From NCBI GenBank assembly GCA_012932295.1, contig JAAONU010000006.1, positions 26,438,882 through 26,502,881 of the forward strand: DNA of 64,000 bases, in the 5' to 3' direction. Source of the stretch: Cyclina sinensis. Its lineage: Eukaryota; Mollusca; Bivalvia; Venerida; Veneridae. The notes under the pieces were generated by a model. It ran no database searches, was not told the origin of the DNA, and worked only from the letters and a program-made list of their open reading frames with translations. Positions 39,601 to 53,100 of this stretch are shown piece after piece; within the stretch, counting starts at the first letter, position 1, and every line of letters starts with the position of its first letter. The position numbers and the translations under genes were made by a program.

Positions 39601-41005
39601 TCTTTTAGCATTCAATTTTACTGCTAAGGGTACATGAATATGTGAACCTTTTTTAAACTGAATATCTTTAAGTGAATGTTTAAAGGTTCCCCCAAAGTCC
39701 CTGTACAGTGCATCTGCTGTTTAATTTCTGTATACATGTACTTGTGTGGCAGGCCCTTAAACTTAAGAAAATAACCTGTTTCTGTGATAGAAGACTTATT
39801 CATACAAGTTAACACTGAACAGCCATTGTGTATATAATGAGATTAAAGCATGTATCAAAAATCCTTTCGAGAAATGAAAAGTATAATTTCCTGATATGTG
39901 CATTTTTATTAATTATTATTGCATCTTTATGCAAGCTGAAATTATTTGATATTGCTTACATTTTGAGACAAAGTATTTTTAAGTAATTCAGTATTCTTTA
40001 CAAGTTTTAGGAAATGAGTCTTTCTGAATATACAGTACTGATCAAAAGAGAACTAAGAATTAAGTCAGTTCAGTATGTATGTTAGTTCCCATATTTATTA
40101 CAGTCCAGATTATGTCATTGAGAACTGCATTAATGACATGGTGTTCAAGAAAAATGATCTATTAACGTCAAATATTGTAAATGCCTGAAGAGAGAATTGT
40201 GATATTTTCATACATGTTTTATATGTGTGCCATTAAGATTGTCTAGGTCTAAATGGTACCCAACTAAACTGTAGACAAATTGCAACAGGGTGATTTATCC
40301 TGGTTCTAGCTAGTTTATTAAAAGCAATCTATATATATATGGTGCTGAGTTAATTCTGAGAACAGTTAGGTCATAAAGTCATTATTGTGTTAGGTGTTTA
40401 ATCTAAATTCTAATACAGTATTTGCAAGTAATAAGTATAAGCCTCTATGTAAAGTGACTTTTATTGAAAGAAAAAGATGCACTGTATCCTTTCAACTACA
40501 AAAATTATGGTGATATATGCTTATGTACATTTGCCATTTCATACCATAAAAATCAGTAAATTTTATTACTTCTTTGGGTCTTGTGTGTGATTTCCTTTCC
40601 TGATTAGGTTCTGAGAAGTGGGGAAAAAAACCTGTTGTGCATACGAAAATACTAAACATTTATTTACAGTTAAGAGCAAACCAATACCTTTTAGTACCAG
40701 TAAAGTTATTGACTTTAGAAAAATAAAAAAATTACTCAGTTATTGATACATATCAGTTGTTTTTTGGGTTTTTTTTACATTAGGAAAGGGAACCACACAC
40801 ATTTCACCCCACAAATATAACATGATATGAATACTATCAGATCTGTAGTGATCTCTGTATGAATTTTTAAGTTTGTTTGTGCAGCACATAACACATGCAA
40901 GCAGCATAGAACACATGTCCATCTTTTTGTTTGTGTGATAGTTTCTGTGGTACTAAAATGTTTTTACGATTTTTCTTCCATCATTTTCATGCTCTCAAAA
41001 ATAAA
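36648..41005 (+). other. Probable PRRC2 3' UTR with candidate poly(A) signals
   Basis: About 4.4 kb of AT-rich sequence follows the PRRC2 stop with no convincing ORF. AATAAA occurs at 36835-36840 and at 41000-41005, so both a short and a long 3' UTR are possible. Three TGTAAATA Pumilio-type motifs sit at 37579, 37701 and 37834. The 3' end is inferred, not seen. Confidence 0.5.
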
Positions 41006-41409
41006 GGGCTCAATGTGAAACGGAACTGTTTCTTGTTCCTTTTCATGTGATTGTTTCCTGGTTTCTATGAAGACGGGCATTCACCTTTTTTTCAAACGGT
41101 GATGTTTATGATTGTGGATTAGAGGCTTTGTACTTTGTAATAACAAATACTGGTAAAAGCAAATATGTTGCAGATAACAAAAGCTGCTTGCCAAAGGAAC
41201 TTAACAAAGGTCAGAGGTCAGAGTACTAGTATTCTATACAAGAATAGTATAAAAGACTCGAGTAAAATCTAAGAAAATAAAGAAAAAAAGCGGAAGTGAT
41301 GTAATGCGTAACTATCTGATGGTACTCCAGACGCATCGTAAAAAAGTACTTCAGAAAAAAGAAGACTTGTATGCAGGAAGTGTATAAATTAGTATCAAGA
41401 ATCCTTAGT

Positions 41410-41694
41410 TGCCGGCCCAGCTAGCTCAATCGGTAGAGCATCTGATTGTTAACCTTGACGATCCTGGTTTAGTCTCCATTAGAGCTGGCAAAATTTCTCC
41501 ATGATAATTGATCTCAGTCAATGCACCTATAGGTTATTTGTCCCTCACTTCTAAAGCCAGTGAGGAAGTAGTCAGTCACTTGCGGAGAAATTGGTTAGTA
41601 AACTGGTTAGATACCCAGGAACACTGTTTAGGTGAACTGAGCGCCGTAATATGACCTTAGCCATTAAACCCCAATAAAGCAACCAAGCAAACTC
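41410..41694 (+). mobile_element. tRNA-derived SINE with 8-bp target duplications
   Basis: The tRNA-like head (CTAGCTCAATCGGTAGAGCA, then a B-box-like ATCCTGGTTTAGTCTC) resembles an elongator tRNA but is degenerate. The tail has GAACTGAGCGCCGT and TTAAACCCCAATAAAGCAA. Flanked by TCCTTAGT at 41402-41409 and 41695-41702. Confidence 0.85.
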
Positions 41695-42155
41695 TCCTTA
41701 GTCAAATCATCATAAGTAAGGACTGCCCATGATTGACTGATATCTCCTGAAAAGTTGTCAGGTGTGGGAGGATAGTGCAAGATACAGGAAAGCATTGGAT
41801 TCCAGAGACACTCTTGATAAACTAAAGATTACATGAGATTCCAGTTAAATGTCATGCTGAAGAGGCAATAGTGGAAAAGCGAAAGATCAAAATTGCGACT
41901 AGACCAGTAATCTAACATGTTTTTGTTGAAGTGAACGAAGATAAGAATGTCTGTCTTGTGCCGCTGATGTGAGATTTCTTGTGCCGCTGATGAGAGAATA
42001 CAAATTCACAGACCACAATTTGATCCGACCAGTTCCTTTTTTAATGTATAGTTTGTTAGACTAGACATGGGTCCATAGGACACAGATGCCCCTGCAACAT
42101 AGATTAAGTTGGCAAATACATGGACATCCTCTACTTACGAAGGTCAAGAGTGAAA

Positions 42156-44236
42156 TACCGTAAACGCTGGAATATTGTACGCTAGCGTGTATAAAACGCA
42201 CCTCTGGTCTGGCCTCAAGATCTGGGAAAAAAAGGTTGCATTGGAATATAATACGCACACAAATTTCGTCTGGAAAAAGAGTTACCATTTGTCCATGTTT
42301 TTCGTTCAGGAAGCGGCCATTGTTGGTGCGCGTAACAATTACATCGCGTGAATATCGCTGCAGACTAGGGTTATTTACCCTCGGTACCGGCCGAAGCCAT
42401 TTGACCGAGCATGACTTAAGATGATTATTAAATTAACATATGTAATTAGTCATGTGTGAAAATTATACTATATTTCTAATTAATAGAACACCTAATAATT
42501 ATTCTTAGGCTGTCTTTAATCAGAATAAAAGTGTATATCATTTAGATAATATACACTTGTATTTAATTAATTTATCATATGGTTTTGTTCTTTTAATTAT
42601 TACTCATTGGTGTGTTTGACTTGATTAAGTTATTTTTCTAAATCTATGTACTTATAACTTAACACGCTTTATTACCTTGGGATTTAATTTACATAACTTG
42701 ATATGTTCTATGTTTATTACTGAGTTCGAATTTATATTAGAAATGTCGGCTGACTTTGGACAATTTGCATAGTTAATTATGTTTGTTCTTCCGAAAGTTA
42801 AAAAAATACATAATGTTAAAATCATAAGCTCCTAGTTTCCTAAAGTAAAAATTTTAATAAAAAGAAGACCATCCGGAGAATATCTAAGTTAGTAGAGATA
42901 GTAGGAAATGATATCTCTAAAAACTAATACTTCGTTTTACGGAAGTATCTACTAGTTTTATACCCTTATAGCTATCGAAAATTTCGAGGTACCTACTATC
43001 TGTTGAGAATACCTTTTTTAATAGATATAAGGAATTCTCAACTAAGGGAAGATCCAGGATAGCGTATGCTCCACCCTTATTTACAAGGACCATCCCTCGG
43101 GCAGCCAGCTGCCTTATAATATAGTATATACATGTATGTGGAGACTTAGATAGTAGGTACCTGTAGCTTTTACCCCCCCCCCCCCCCCCCCTCAAGAAGA
43201 TCAGGAATGAATTCTCCGGTAATATTACGTCTACATGTTTTAAAACTATATTTACTTAAAAAATTTTTGAATGGCCACATTTAATTTTTAAAATTTAACA
43301 CACTTATAGTAAAAGAAAAATATTATATAAAAAAGACTTCCGTTAACGGCCACTTTTTAGGGCCACGTTAAAACAACAAACAATTTAAAAGAACAATTTC
43401 AGTTTTGTACATATTTACAATAAAATAGAAATGTGACCATATATAAAATTTAAGCTGTAATATATATAATAAGATATTAAAATGATTATGTTTTATATTA
43501 AAATACGCGAATGCTTTAATCAAATGACAGAGGCAGTATTTCAAATAGATTGTAAAATTTAATACTTAATCGCGCTTACTTTATAATATGTGTGAATATC
43601 GCTACGGTTGCATTTAACTATTTATTTCATTAAGGTCAATTAACGCTAGAAACTACTTGTTTTAGAATATCGAATAAACATGGCATTATCTTAAAGTGTC
43701 AACACCTTCTCAATACCTTTTGGATGTGTTAACAAACATCTCGTAATTATGGCGACATCAAACGACACTAATTATTTTGTTTGTTTAACAATATACGGAC
43801 GACTCCTTTATCAAATTAATAGGTCGATAATTGTGTGAGTGCGAATATTGGCGGGCATAATTATACCGGTAAGCATTGGTTATATGATTGAATCTTTAGC
43901 AGTTATACATTTAGAGAAAAAAAAACAAAAAACAAAAACCAAAAAAACAGAAAAAAAGGAAAAATAACGGCGTTTTAACGGCTTTTACGATACCGTACTT
44001 TCAGTACTGATAACATTGGTTTTCTCCCCTTAATAACGCTCTCCCAAAAGAAGGTGCGCCAAAAAAGAAAACATGATCATTTGGACAGAAATTATTGACT
44101 TTTGGCCGGTATTTTTTGGGTTTTCAAGCTGGAGAAAAATTGTCAGACGGCGCACCCTCGTGTATAATACGCACCCCTTTGTGGATACCGAAAATTCTTG
44201 AAAAAAAGTGCGTATTATATTCGAGTGTTTACGGTA
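42156..44236. mobile_element. 2.1-kb TIR element at TA sites, non-autonomous
   Basis: The left end TACCGTAAACGCTGGAATAT matches the inverted right end TACCGTAAACACTCGAATAT (about 27 bp, five mismatches), with TA at both borders. The TA target suggests the Tc1/mariner-pogo group (inference). Subterminal sequences near both ends contain ATAATACGCAC-like motifs. No transposase ORF. It holds a poly(C) run (43172-43191) and an A-rich stretch (43917-43960). Confidence 0.75.
42987..43162. repeat. Inverted repeat inside the 2.1-kb element
   Basis: AGGTACCTACTATCT (42987-43001) recurs inverted at 43148-43162 next to the poly(C) tract, suggesting a palindromic insertion nested in the larger element. 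Confidence 0.6.
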
Positions 44237-44261
44237 CTGTCGTGAATGCAAAAGTTATGGA

Positions 44262-44700
44262 CCAGAGAAATATACTAAGTTTAATACCTTGCTGTAACGT
44301 TGACTTTGACATAGGCACTGTCTTGCACGCGACACATCGTCTACTTATGGTGGTCATGTGTACCAATTTATTTTGAAATCCCATCATGCATGCAAATGTT
44401 ATGGACCGGACACAAACTCCAACTGAACTTAAGCCTATATGACAAATACACTTAGTTCAATGCCCTACTCGACCTAGGGACCACATTGTCTCCTTATGGT
44501 GGTCGTGTACCAATTTATTTTGAAATCCCAACATGCATGCAGAAGTTGCTGATGTAGGGACCTGGGTCTTACACGCGACACCTGGTCTACATATGGTGGT
44601 CATGTACATCAATTTATTTTGAAATCTCATCATGCATGCAGAAGTTATGGACCGGACACAAAGTATAGACTTTCGAACACACGCATACATACACGGACAG
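44262..44700. repeat. Degenerate tandem repeats
   Basis: Three units sharing TATGGTGGTCATGTGTACC, ATTTATTTTGAAATC and CATCATGCATGCA at about 44343, 44495 and 44593. Between 44700 and 45200 only a poly(G) run (45000-45014) stands out. Confidence 0.7.
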
Positions 44701-45204
44701 AGGTAACAGTATATGCCCCTTCCCTATTTTATAGAGGAAACATCAGAGAGGCTTCACAGATAAATGTACATGTAAATTAATCTATTGTTACATCAAAATA
44801 AACAAGACAAGCTGTGGCACACTTCAGAACAATGTCATGACCGCATTGTGACATCAACGCTTTTCAAAATATATTCTCCCTATCCGTTTACACATTTTTC
44901 GTGTTGGACAACCCATTTCTGAAACGATGTAATGTTTGAAATTGAACGGCACTGTAGAATTCTTCCAAGCACACCTGCCAGACAGATAGGCTTCAGTGGG
45001 GGGGGGGGGGGGGGTAGCAAAAAAAATCCAGCTGGACAAGAGCTAGACAACAGAGGAGGTGCTCCAAAATTCCCTAGAAATCGGCGGTTGACTGGGCTCC
45101 ATGGGCTTGGACATTGTCTTGATCATCTGAGCTTTTCTTTGTGATACAGTGTACAAGATCTCACCACAGGACCTGAAACATTAACATTCCATTAGTCAAA
45201 TGTT

Positions 45205-46935
45205 CATTACAGTCAACAAGAGGGCCATAAGTCGCTCAACTGTCTATAAAAGCTATAAAGTGGGGAAGTGTCATGATGATATCAATGGAATGCAGATGGC
45301 TAGTTTTGACCCCAGGGTCATAAATTTGAACAATCTTGGTAGAGGTTCACTTGATGATGCTTCGTACCAAATATCTAAGCTCAAAGCCTTTTGGTTTCTT
45401 CCAAGAAGATTTTTTAATATTTTTCCTTTATAACTCTATGCAAACCATGTGACCCCAAGGGCGGGGCCATTTTTGACCCAGGGGCCATAAATTGAACAAT
45501 ATTGGTAGAATTCTACTAGGCAATGCAACATACCAAATATCTAAGCTCTAGGCCTTGTGGTTTCTGACAAGAAGAGTTTTTAAGTTTTCCCTATATAACT
45601 TTATGTGAAATCACGTGACCCCTGGGGCGGGGCCATTTTTGACTCCAGGGTCATAATTTGAACAATCTTGGTAGAGGTCCACTAGATGATGCTTCATACC
45701 AAATATCTAAGATCCAGGCCTTGTAGTTTCAGGGAAGAAGGTTTTTAAAGTTTTGCCATTTGGTTGCCATAGCAACCAGAGTTCTGCATGGAATTGAATT
45801 CTTTGAACAACTTTGGTAGAGCTTCATGCAAGGAACAGCCTAGGCAAGTTTCAGGAAATTTGGCCAAGCGGTTTCAGAGGAAATGTCATTAGAAGGAAAT
45901 GTTGACGGATGACGGGCATCACGGGAATATTTGGCCTGAAAATGTAACCTCTGGAGTGTTAAAATGGTTTTATACATTTTAGGGCTGTGACCTAGTTTTT
46001 GATCCCAAATGACCCATATCCAAATCTGAGCTAGAAATCATTGAAACAATCTTTCTGACAAATTTCAAGGATATTTGGACTGAAAATGTAACCTCTACAG
46101 CATTAACAAGGTTTTTCTACTTTTTGACCCTGTGACCTAGTTTTTCACCCCAGACAACCCATATTCAAAACTGAGCTATATATCATTGAAACAATCTTTC
46201 TGACAAAGGCTATTTGGACTGAAAATGATACCTCTAGAGTGTTAACAATGTTTTTCCATATTTGGGCTCTGTGACCTAGTTTTTGACCCATATTCGAATC
46301 TGAGCTAGAAATCATCAAAACAACCTGTCTGACAAATTTCCAGAATATTTGGACTGAAAAGTAACCTCCACAGTATTAACAAGTTTTTTTTTCTATTTTT
46401 GGGCTCTCTGACCTAGTTTTTGAATCCAGATGACCCATATTCAAATTTGACCTAGAAATCATTGAAACAACCTTTTAGACAGATTTTCAGGTTATTTGGA
46501 CTGAAAATGTTACCTCAAGAGTGTTAACAAGGTTTTTCTATTTTCGGGCTCTGTGACCTAGTTTTCTAACCCAGATGACCCATATTCGAACTTAAGCTAG
46601 AAGTCATAGAAACAACCTTTCTGACAAATTTCCAGATTATTTGGACTGAAAATGTTACCTCTCCTTCTACAAGAAGATTTTCAAAGTTTTCTTTATATAA
46701 GCCTATGTAAAATCAACTGACCCTCGAGGCAGAGCCAAATTTGACCCCAGGGGCATAATTTGAACACACTTGGTAGAGGTCCACTAGACAATGCTACATA
46801 CCAAAATCTTAAGGCTCAGGGCCTTGTGGTTTCAGACAAGAAGATTTTCAAAGTTTTTCCTTTAAGTTGCCATAGCAACCAGAGTTCTGCATGGAATTGA
46901 ATTCTTTGAACAACTTTGGTTTGCTGAATACTGGC
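45205..46935. repeat. Large block of molluscan tandem/dispersed repeats
   Basis: The first type contains CATACCAAATATCTAAG and 'ggggcggggccatttttgac' (45225-45720 and again at 46680-46880). In between are about five imperfect units of about 145 bp with TGTGACCTAGTTTTT and TATTTGGACTGAAAATG. No gene. Confidence 0.8.
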
Positions 46936-47676
46936 CCTTACAGATCGAGGTCGCTCTGGCCGCTGATTTTCAGAGATATTCTCTTTCTAAGAAAAAAGCT
47001 GTACTTGTGCACCAGTGATTGTTTACATGAAATGCCTTTGTTTCTTGCGTTTAGAAACTTGTGTCAGTTTGGTGTTATTCGAACCCTAATGCAATGCTTT
47101 GTCATGGCCGTTGCTCCGCCTTGGGTGTTATTTCAGTTCTCGGGTTGCTAATATGCACTATTACCCTGAGAGACATGTGTTATTTTTGTTTATTATACCA
47201 AACCAAATTTTAATGTTTTTCACCGCTATGCATTTTTACTCCAAGAGCCATTCATCATTGATTTTTATCATACCAAAATGTACTTTATTTACATTTCAGT
47301 GATGTACATTTCATATTTCAGTTATGTTCATTTTATGTACATTTCAGAGCAGAGCAGCCAGGGGAGAGAACTAGAACATTACGTTTTCTTAAGTCTATAT
47401 AAATTACTCGCCCCTGGGGAATATTGCAAAAAATTATTGACCGGTTATATTCATCGAAATAACACCATGTGACGTCACATTAGGCTTTACGTGAGGTTTA
47501 ATAAAATAATTCAGTGATACACGCAAAGTTTACACAAAAAAAACACACAGAAATAAATGCAAAAATTGGAGAGACCAAAAAATTGTAATGCAATAATAGT
47601 AGATATACACAGGGCTTTAAATTTTATGTAAATTAAATCCCTGATATACACTACAAGCATACAATACGAAACAATG

Positions 47677-49290
47677 AGCGTAGCGTAACCGGTGCGCGGA
47701 GTTTGGTGTTTCGATTGTCAAACTCCCCGCAGCGGTTACTTCCCCTGATCAGCCACCTCTAGCAAAATTCGGCCGTCACAGAGCCGAGTATTCTTTTTTC
47801 ACTTTTAAATTTAAATTTTAAAAATGTCTATCAAATGTCATGCTTTATGTACAAAAAAGGTAAAAACATACGTAAACAAATATTTCGTAAAAACAAATAT
47901 TAGCATTTCCAAAAATGCTTGAAATCGCCGTTCAGCCATGTATGACGTCTTATCCATAGATGAATGTATTTCTTGTTTGTTATTCATTCATTTGATAATT
48001 TTATAACATGCTTTGCAGTGAAAAGCGAAGTTATATTTGATAATTTTCACACAGAAATAATAAAGGAGGTGGACGGCGATATATACAATTAACAAGATTT
48101 GAACAGTTTTGCCTGTACACCGCCTGCCTTTAGCCAATCAAAGCAAAGCATTTCATATCACATGATAACAAAATGGACGTCAAAATTCTTCAGCAAGGGA
48201 TGCGTAAATGGACTCGCCCAACCGCCATGTTTGTCGGGTTACAACTGAAAAATACCATCATCAATGTACGATCTCAGTACCAGTCTCCAGGCTCGTGTAG
48301 GATAAATACAGGATAATCGCAATATTATTTGCTACATGTCATTTTCAACTAGAGAATGTAGTCTAAATAAGAGTATGGTTTGTTTGTTTTTTTTTCAAAA
48401 ACTTGCACTTAAAGAAAAAAATAAATGCTTGCTTCCGGGCGATTCTAATCAGGATACAAACTCCCCGCAGGGGTTACTTCCCCTGATTAGTACAGTAAAA
48501 GTAGCAAAGCGTGACGTGACCGGTGCGAGGAGTTTGATCAGGATTTTTCCGTGTTTTATATATGCTTGATTAGGGTCAGGGCAATATCGTATTTTTTACC
48601 TAAAATTTATTCTGTTCAAATTGTACATATAATATTCTTATGGTATTGAAGACCTTTATCTAGCCTTTGTTAAGTATACATTTTTTTTAGTAATAAATAA
48701 AGTTAAAAAACTACGCAAATAGTCAATTAATTATGCGTGGACTGGTTTACAACAAAGCAATATTTACAAGGTTTTAATGCTGCAAATTTTAACATGATGT
48801 ATAAAGATATTGGGATGTTTTCATAAAGAAACCAGATCGTCCGCTTTCAAAAATAGTCCAGCTACAATAAAAATTACAATGTATATTTCATCCACTTTAT
48901 AATTTCTGTGTGAAAATTATCAAATATAACTTCGCTTTTCAGTGCAAAGCATGTTGTAAGATTATCAAATTAATGAATGAAGAACATGAAATACATTCAT
49001 CTATGGATAAGACGAAATACGTGGCTGAATGGCGATTTCAAGCATTTTTGGAAATGCTAATACTTGTTAATTGTATATATCGCCGTCCAGGAACGGCGAT
49101 AATATGATAACGAAAGATATTTGCATCCATTTTGTTTCAGTCACATGTTAATGTTCTATCGTCACGTGGTTCATAGTGTGGTTACAATCGTAACAACTCG
49201 GCCTTTTCCGACAACTTCGTATAAAGAATTATTGATGTCGTCCGGGGTATTCCGAATGGTAGCGAAGCGAGACGTAACCAGTGCGAGGAG
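47677..49290. mobile_element. Foldback-type element with long inverted arms
   Basis: About 47900-48095 and 48897-49105 are inverted copies (shared pieces include TTGCACTGAAAAGCGAAGTT-like and GCATTTCCAAAAATGCTTGA segments). Short motifs with GTAACCGGTGCG/GGAGTTTG and their inverses (CAAACTCCCCGCAG) occur at 47690, 47720, 48459, 48507 and 49270. The element ends about 350 bp before the SLC7 start codon. Confidence 0.7.
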
Positions 49291-49467
49291 TTTGTTGTAA
49301 AATATGTCACGTTCTTTTCGCTTTTTTGTCCTCTTTATGCTATTTTTATTTCCTTAGATACAGTTGATTGCGTCATGATCACGTGACTTGCCTTTTATGA
49401 ACTCGTGGTAGTACATGTGTGTATTTTGATTAAACAAGGAGATGAACGGATGTCATTAACACACGTG
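49163..49467. promoter_or_regulatory. Three CACGTG E-boxes upstream of the SLC7 gene
   Basis: CACGTG at 49163-49168, 49380-49385 (in TCACGTGAC, a TFEB/CLEAR-like context) and 49462-49467, all within 500 bp of the ATG. bHLH-zip factors (MYC, USF, MITF/TFEB) bind such sites; mammalian LAT1 is a known MYC target. Confidence 0.5.
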
Positions 49468-49643
49468 CTGATATGAACATTAACAAATAAAATGCTTGTT
49501 GAAAGAATATTTTGAAATTTAAAAGTGAGATAGATTTTATAATTTTGTTCACTATTCCTATCTAAAGTGAAGTGTGTTCGTGATTTGAGTGCTGTAGAGG
49601 AATATTAGAGCAATATTCAGATCTGTGAAAACAAGAAGGAAAA

Positions 49644-50142
49644 ATGGGTGCTGAGGAATTAGAAATTATTAACCCCGCTTCGTCTAATAAGAAACCAGCT
49701 TCAACAAGTTCTAATGTGTCAGAGGATGATGGAGTGAATCTTAAACCAAAAATTTCACTTTTGAATGGAGTGACCATAATAGTTGGGTCTATTATAGGCT
49801 CTGGTATATTTGTAAGCCCAAAAGGCGTGTTAGAAAATGCTGGCAGTGTGGGGTTATCCTTAATAATATGGGTGCTCTGTGGACTTTTTTCAATGATCGG
49901 GTGTTACTGTTATGCAGAACTTGGCACTTCAATTATGAAATCAGGGGCAGATTATGCGTACATTTACGAGGCATATGGACCATTCCTTGCATTTTTAAGA
50001 CTGTGGGTTGAAAGTATGATCGTAAGACCATGCTCACAAGCAATAGTGGCTCTAACTTTCTCCTATTATGTCGTAGAACCGTTATTTCCTGACTGTGAAC
50101 AGCCAGATGTTGCAGTCAGACTGCTAGCCGTTGTTTGTATTT
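49644..50142 (+). CDS. SLC7 LAT-type exon 1
   Basis: ATG in AAAAATGG context; 166 codons plus one base, donor T|GTAAGT. Covers the cytosolic N-terminus to about TM4, including GSGIF and Cys151. The upstream sequence has in-frame stops, supporting this start. Confidence 0.93.
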
Positions 50143-53100
50143 GTAAGTATTTTCGCCTGTCGGTTTTAACTTAAATATCTTGCTTTTGATCTAAACTGGT
50201 AAATGATGAAATTTAGACATAGTGAAGCTGTCCAGCAGATTAAAAGAAGACAATATATTTACAGGGATTATTTCAAGACAGAGGCAGAATCGTAATCTTT
50301 AAATGTAATCAGTTGTAATCAATTATATTTTTAGGAGTAGTCAAATGAAATCAGTAATTGTGGATCTTTTAAAATGTTATCATAATTGTAATTTAATAGA
50401 TTACACTTAAAAATTAGCATGTAATTCTGATTACTTTCTGATTACATTGTAATAACAATGTCTTCTTTAGTGAAGGTATCCACCATTATCAGGAATACAT
50501 GCATAGTATTGTTAGATAAGTATTAAAGGAATCATTTGGACTCTGTTGTTTCAATTGTTCAAATATACTGCATACTGTGTTGCAAATGCAAGTTGTTCAA
50601 AAGGAAGCAATTTATTTTTCATTCTTTGTTTTGTACTGGTAAATGGCACTAATCAGGAATGTTATCACGTTTTCAAGTAATTGTAATTCAATCAATTCAG
50701 TTTGAGAACCCATGTAATGTTAAGTAATTTAATCAATTACATTTTATTACAGTAGTAATTATACCCCCTAAGGTCTTGCCTTTTACTGGAATCATCCGGA
50801 ATTGACTTCTTAACAGAAGCGACCTATATTTCATACATATTAAAGCCAAGTATCTTAAAGATATACAGCATTATTTTTTTTAGTAAATAATAACAAAAGG
50901 AGTTTCAAGTATCTTTGAGTGGAAAGTTTTTATATGAGATTGAAAATCGATGATTTGCGGAAAATTTTGACTGTTGTGTGTGAAAAACAGGTTGATTTTG
51001 CATATATGAAGATTTTCAGCAAATCGCTGATTTTCAGTTATTTACTAATAATAGCTCAAAGGTAAAGGTGACAGTCACTGGTCAAATTTAAAAATTTCGA
51101 TGATAGACCTTGTCCTGGCCATAACTTATCTCTCAGTGGAAGAATTTTTAAATGTCTTGGGCATGTTTGTTCTTGGTGAGGTGGTGTGTCGCCTGTAAGA
51201 CCCAGGTCTGTAGCTCAAAGATCAAGGTTACTGGCATGTTTTTTCACTGTACTGCCATGTAAGAAGTTTAAAATGATCCCTTTTTACTCACAAAGCCTTC
51301 AATCCTGACCAAGCTTCGTCACTTCTATAAAAAATCTAAGTTGTGATTTTAATCACTCCCCTTCCCCCACTCCCGGGACCCTCACCATGACCACAAATCT
51401 TCCATTAAATGACTTAATATAGAAAAGCAATAAAAATTTAAATTTTCTCTTCATTTTGAAACCAAATATTCATTTACTCTAAAAACGTTCATGGTGGAGA
51501 TATTTTGTGTAAATGAAAAAGTGGTTATAGAAGGAAGAGAAAAAAATAATATTTTTGTGAATTTAATTTATACTAGGTCACTCGGTGCCTGATTCAGAGG
51601 TGGGGAGAGGCTTGGTATGTGCCTACCACCTGTGGTTCAAGATGCTATATTCAAACAAAATCAAAGACTTCACATCTTTCCTGATAAATGATAAACTAGA
51701 TCTTTGCAAATGATGATAAAATCTTTCTCTCTTTTAGTATTAAGACCGTTTTTATTTTTATTGCTTATATTCATGTGTTAAAGGATGTTTTTTTTTTGTA
51801 TGGTACTTTGACACTAACCTAACACTGTGCTGGTCCCTGTGAGCCAAAATATTTGTTAATGTGTAGCAGCACTTAGACTTCTGAACCTAATTTCTTGGCC
51901 AGCTTATAAACTCCTTTTACTATTGTCTTTTGAAAGATACTTACAGCTGAAGATCTTCGCTGTTGGTTAGTTTAAAACCCCTTTACTGGAGACTCCTTGC
52001 AGAAGGCATGAACAAAAAAGTGGTACTAGTTGTATTGGAATAGAAAAGATTACAGTGCAAAAACTGTTTACCAAGCCAAGCTGATGCAAGATTTACTTGT
52101 TTATTGGAAAAATATCGGTTTACTGTAGTATACAGGTATTAAATTAGCATGATGCAATACCAGGTTGAACTGTCATGACACACTTATTTATAACATAGTA
52201 CATGTATGTTTGTTCCCATTTGTTCCTATGCAGTAAGTAAACAAAGATTTTTTTCCCCCGCTTTTATATATAATAAACTGCTTTACATATGACTTGTCAT
52301 GCATTTTGAGGTATGATCTTGCTAATTATACTGATATTTTTATTGATTCTAAATATAAATCGCACTCTCAGTTAGTTATTTGTAGCTTAACGGCATTTGA
52401 AGCAGTATTATTGATCAGAAACATTTATAGGTTTAGTTACGCTTACACAAAAATTCTATGGTATATTATCCTCATTCATATAAGTTTTATATGAATTCTT
52501 GAAATTTTGCTTGTCTTGCATTATACTGATTTATACCATGCTGAGAATGCTTTTTAAAAACTGCTGGCCACTACGGGATTGAATGTATCAATTTAATAGT
52601 CATCAACAAATCAGTATACTACATTGGCAGGTAAAAAGCGTAAGCTGAAAAAAAAAATAAAGTGGGTGTGGTGCTTCTTTTAATTAACAGCTTTTATCGG
52701 ACTTGCTTTTATATCGTAAATTAAGGAGCAAGAATTTTTGACCATTTAACACCTCTGTATCTGTATTTAATTTAAGATTAATTTGAATTGAGTTTTTGAA
52801 ATTGAAATGGCAAAACAAGACAACTGCCAAAAGTATTTTATGTAGATACTACTATGTAAATTTTATTTGCAAGCAAAGAAGTTAAAAGCTTTTGTGAAAT
52901 AATCATTTTTTTGTAAAAGATTTTCACTGTGGCATAGCCAGTTAGGTGAAACTGATTGATGTTGTAAATTTTTACTGATGTAATGAAAATGATGGTATCA
53001 TTACCTTTGACTTAAGTAATTCAAGTTTTGCTAGGCAACAGATAGCTCATGAATCAGAGCATGCAGTTGAAACTGATTGAACATTAATACTTTGTTTATA

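Noticed and set aside
41411..41483. Functional tRNA gene
   Set aside because: The tRNA-like fold is degraded in the B-box arm, and the unit continues into a SINE tail with target duplications.
42917..43195. 92-codon minus-strand ORF starting with a glycine run
   Set aside because: The start comes from a poly(C) tract inside a noncoding TIR element.
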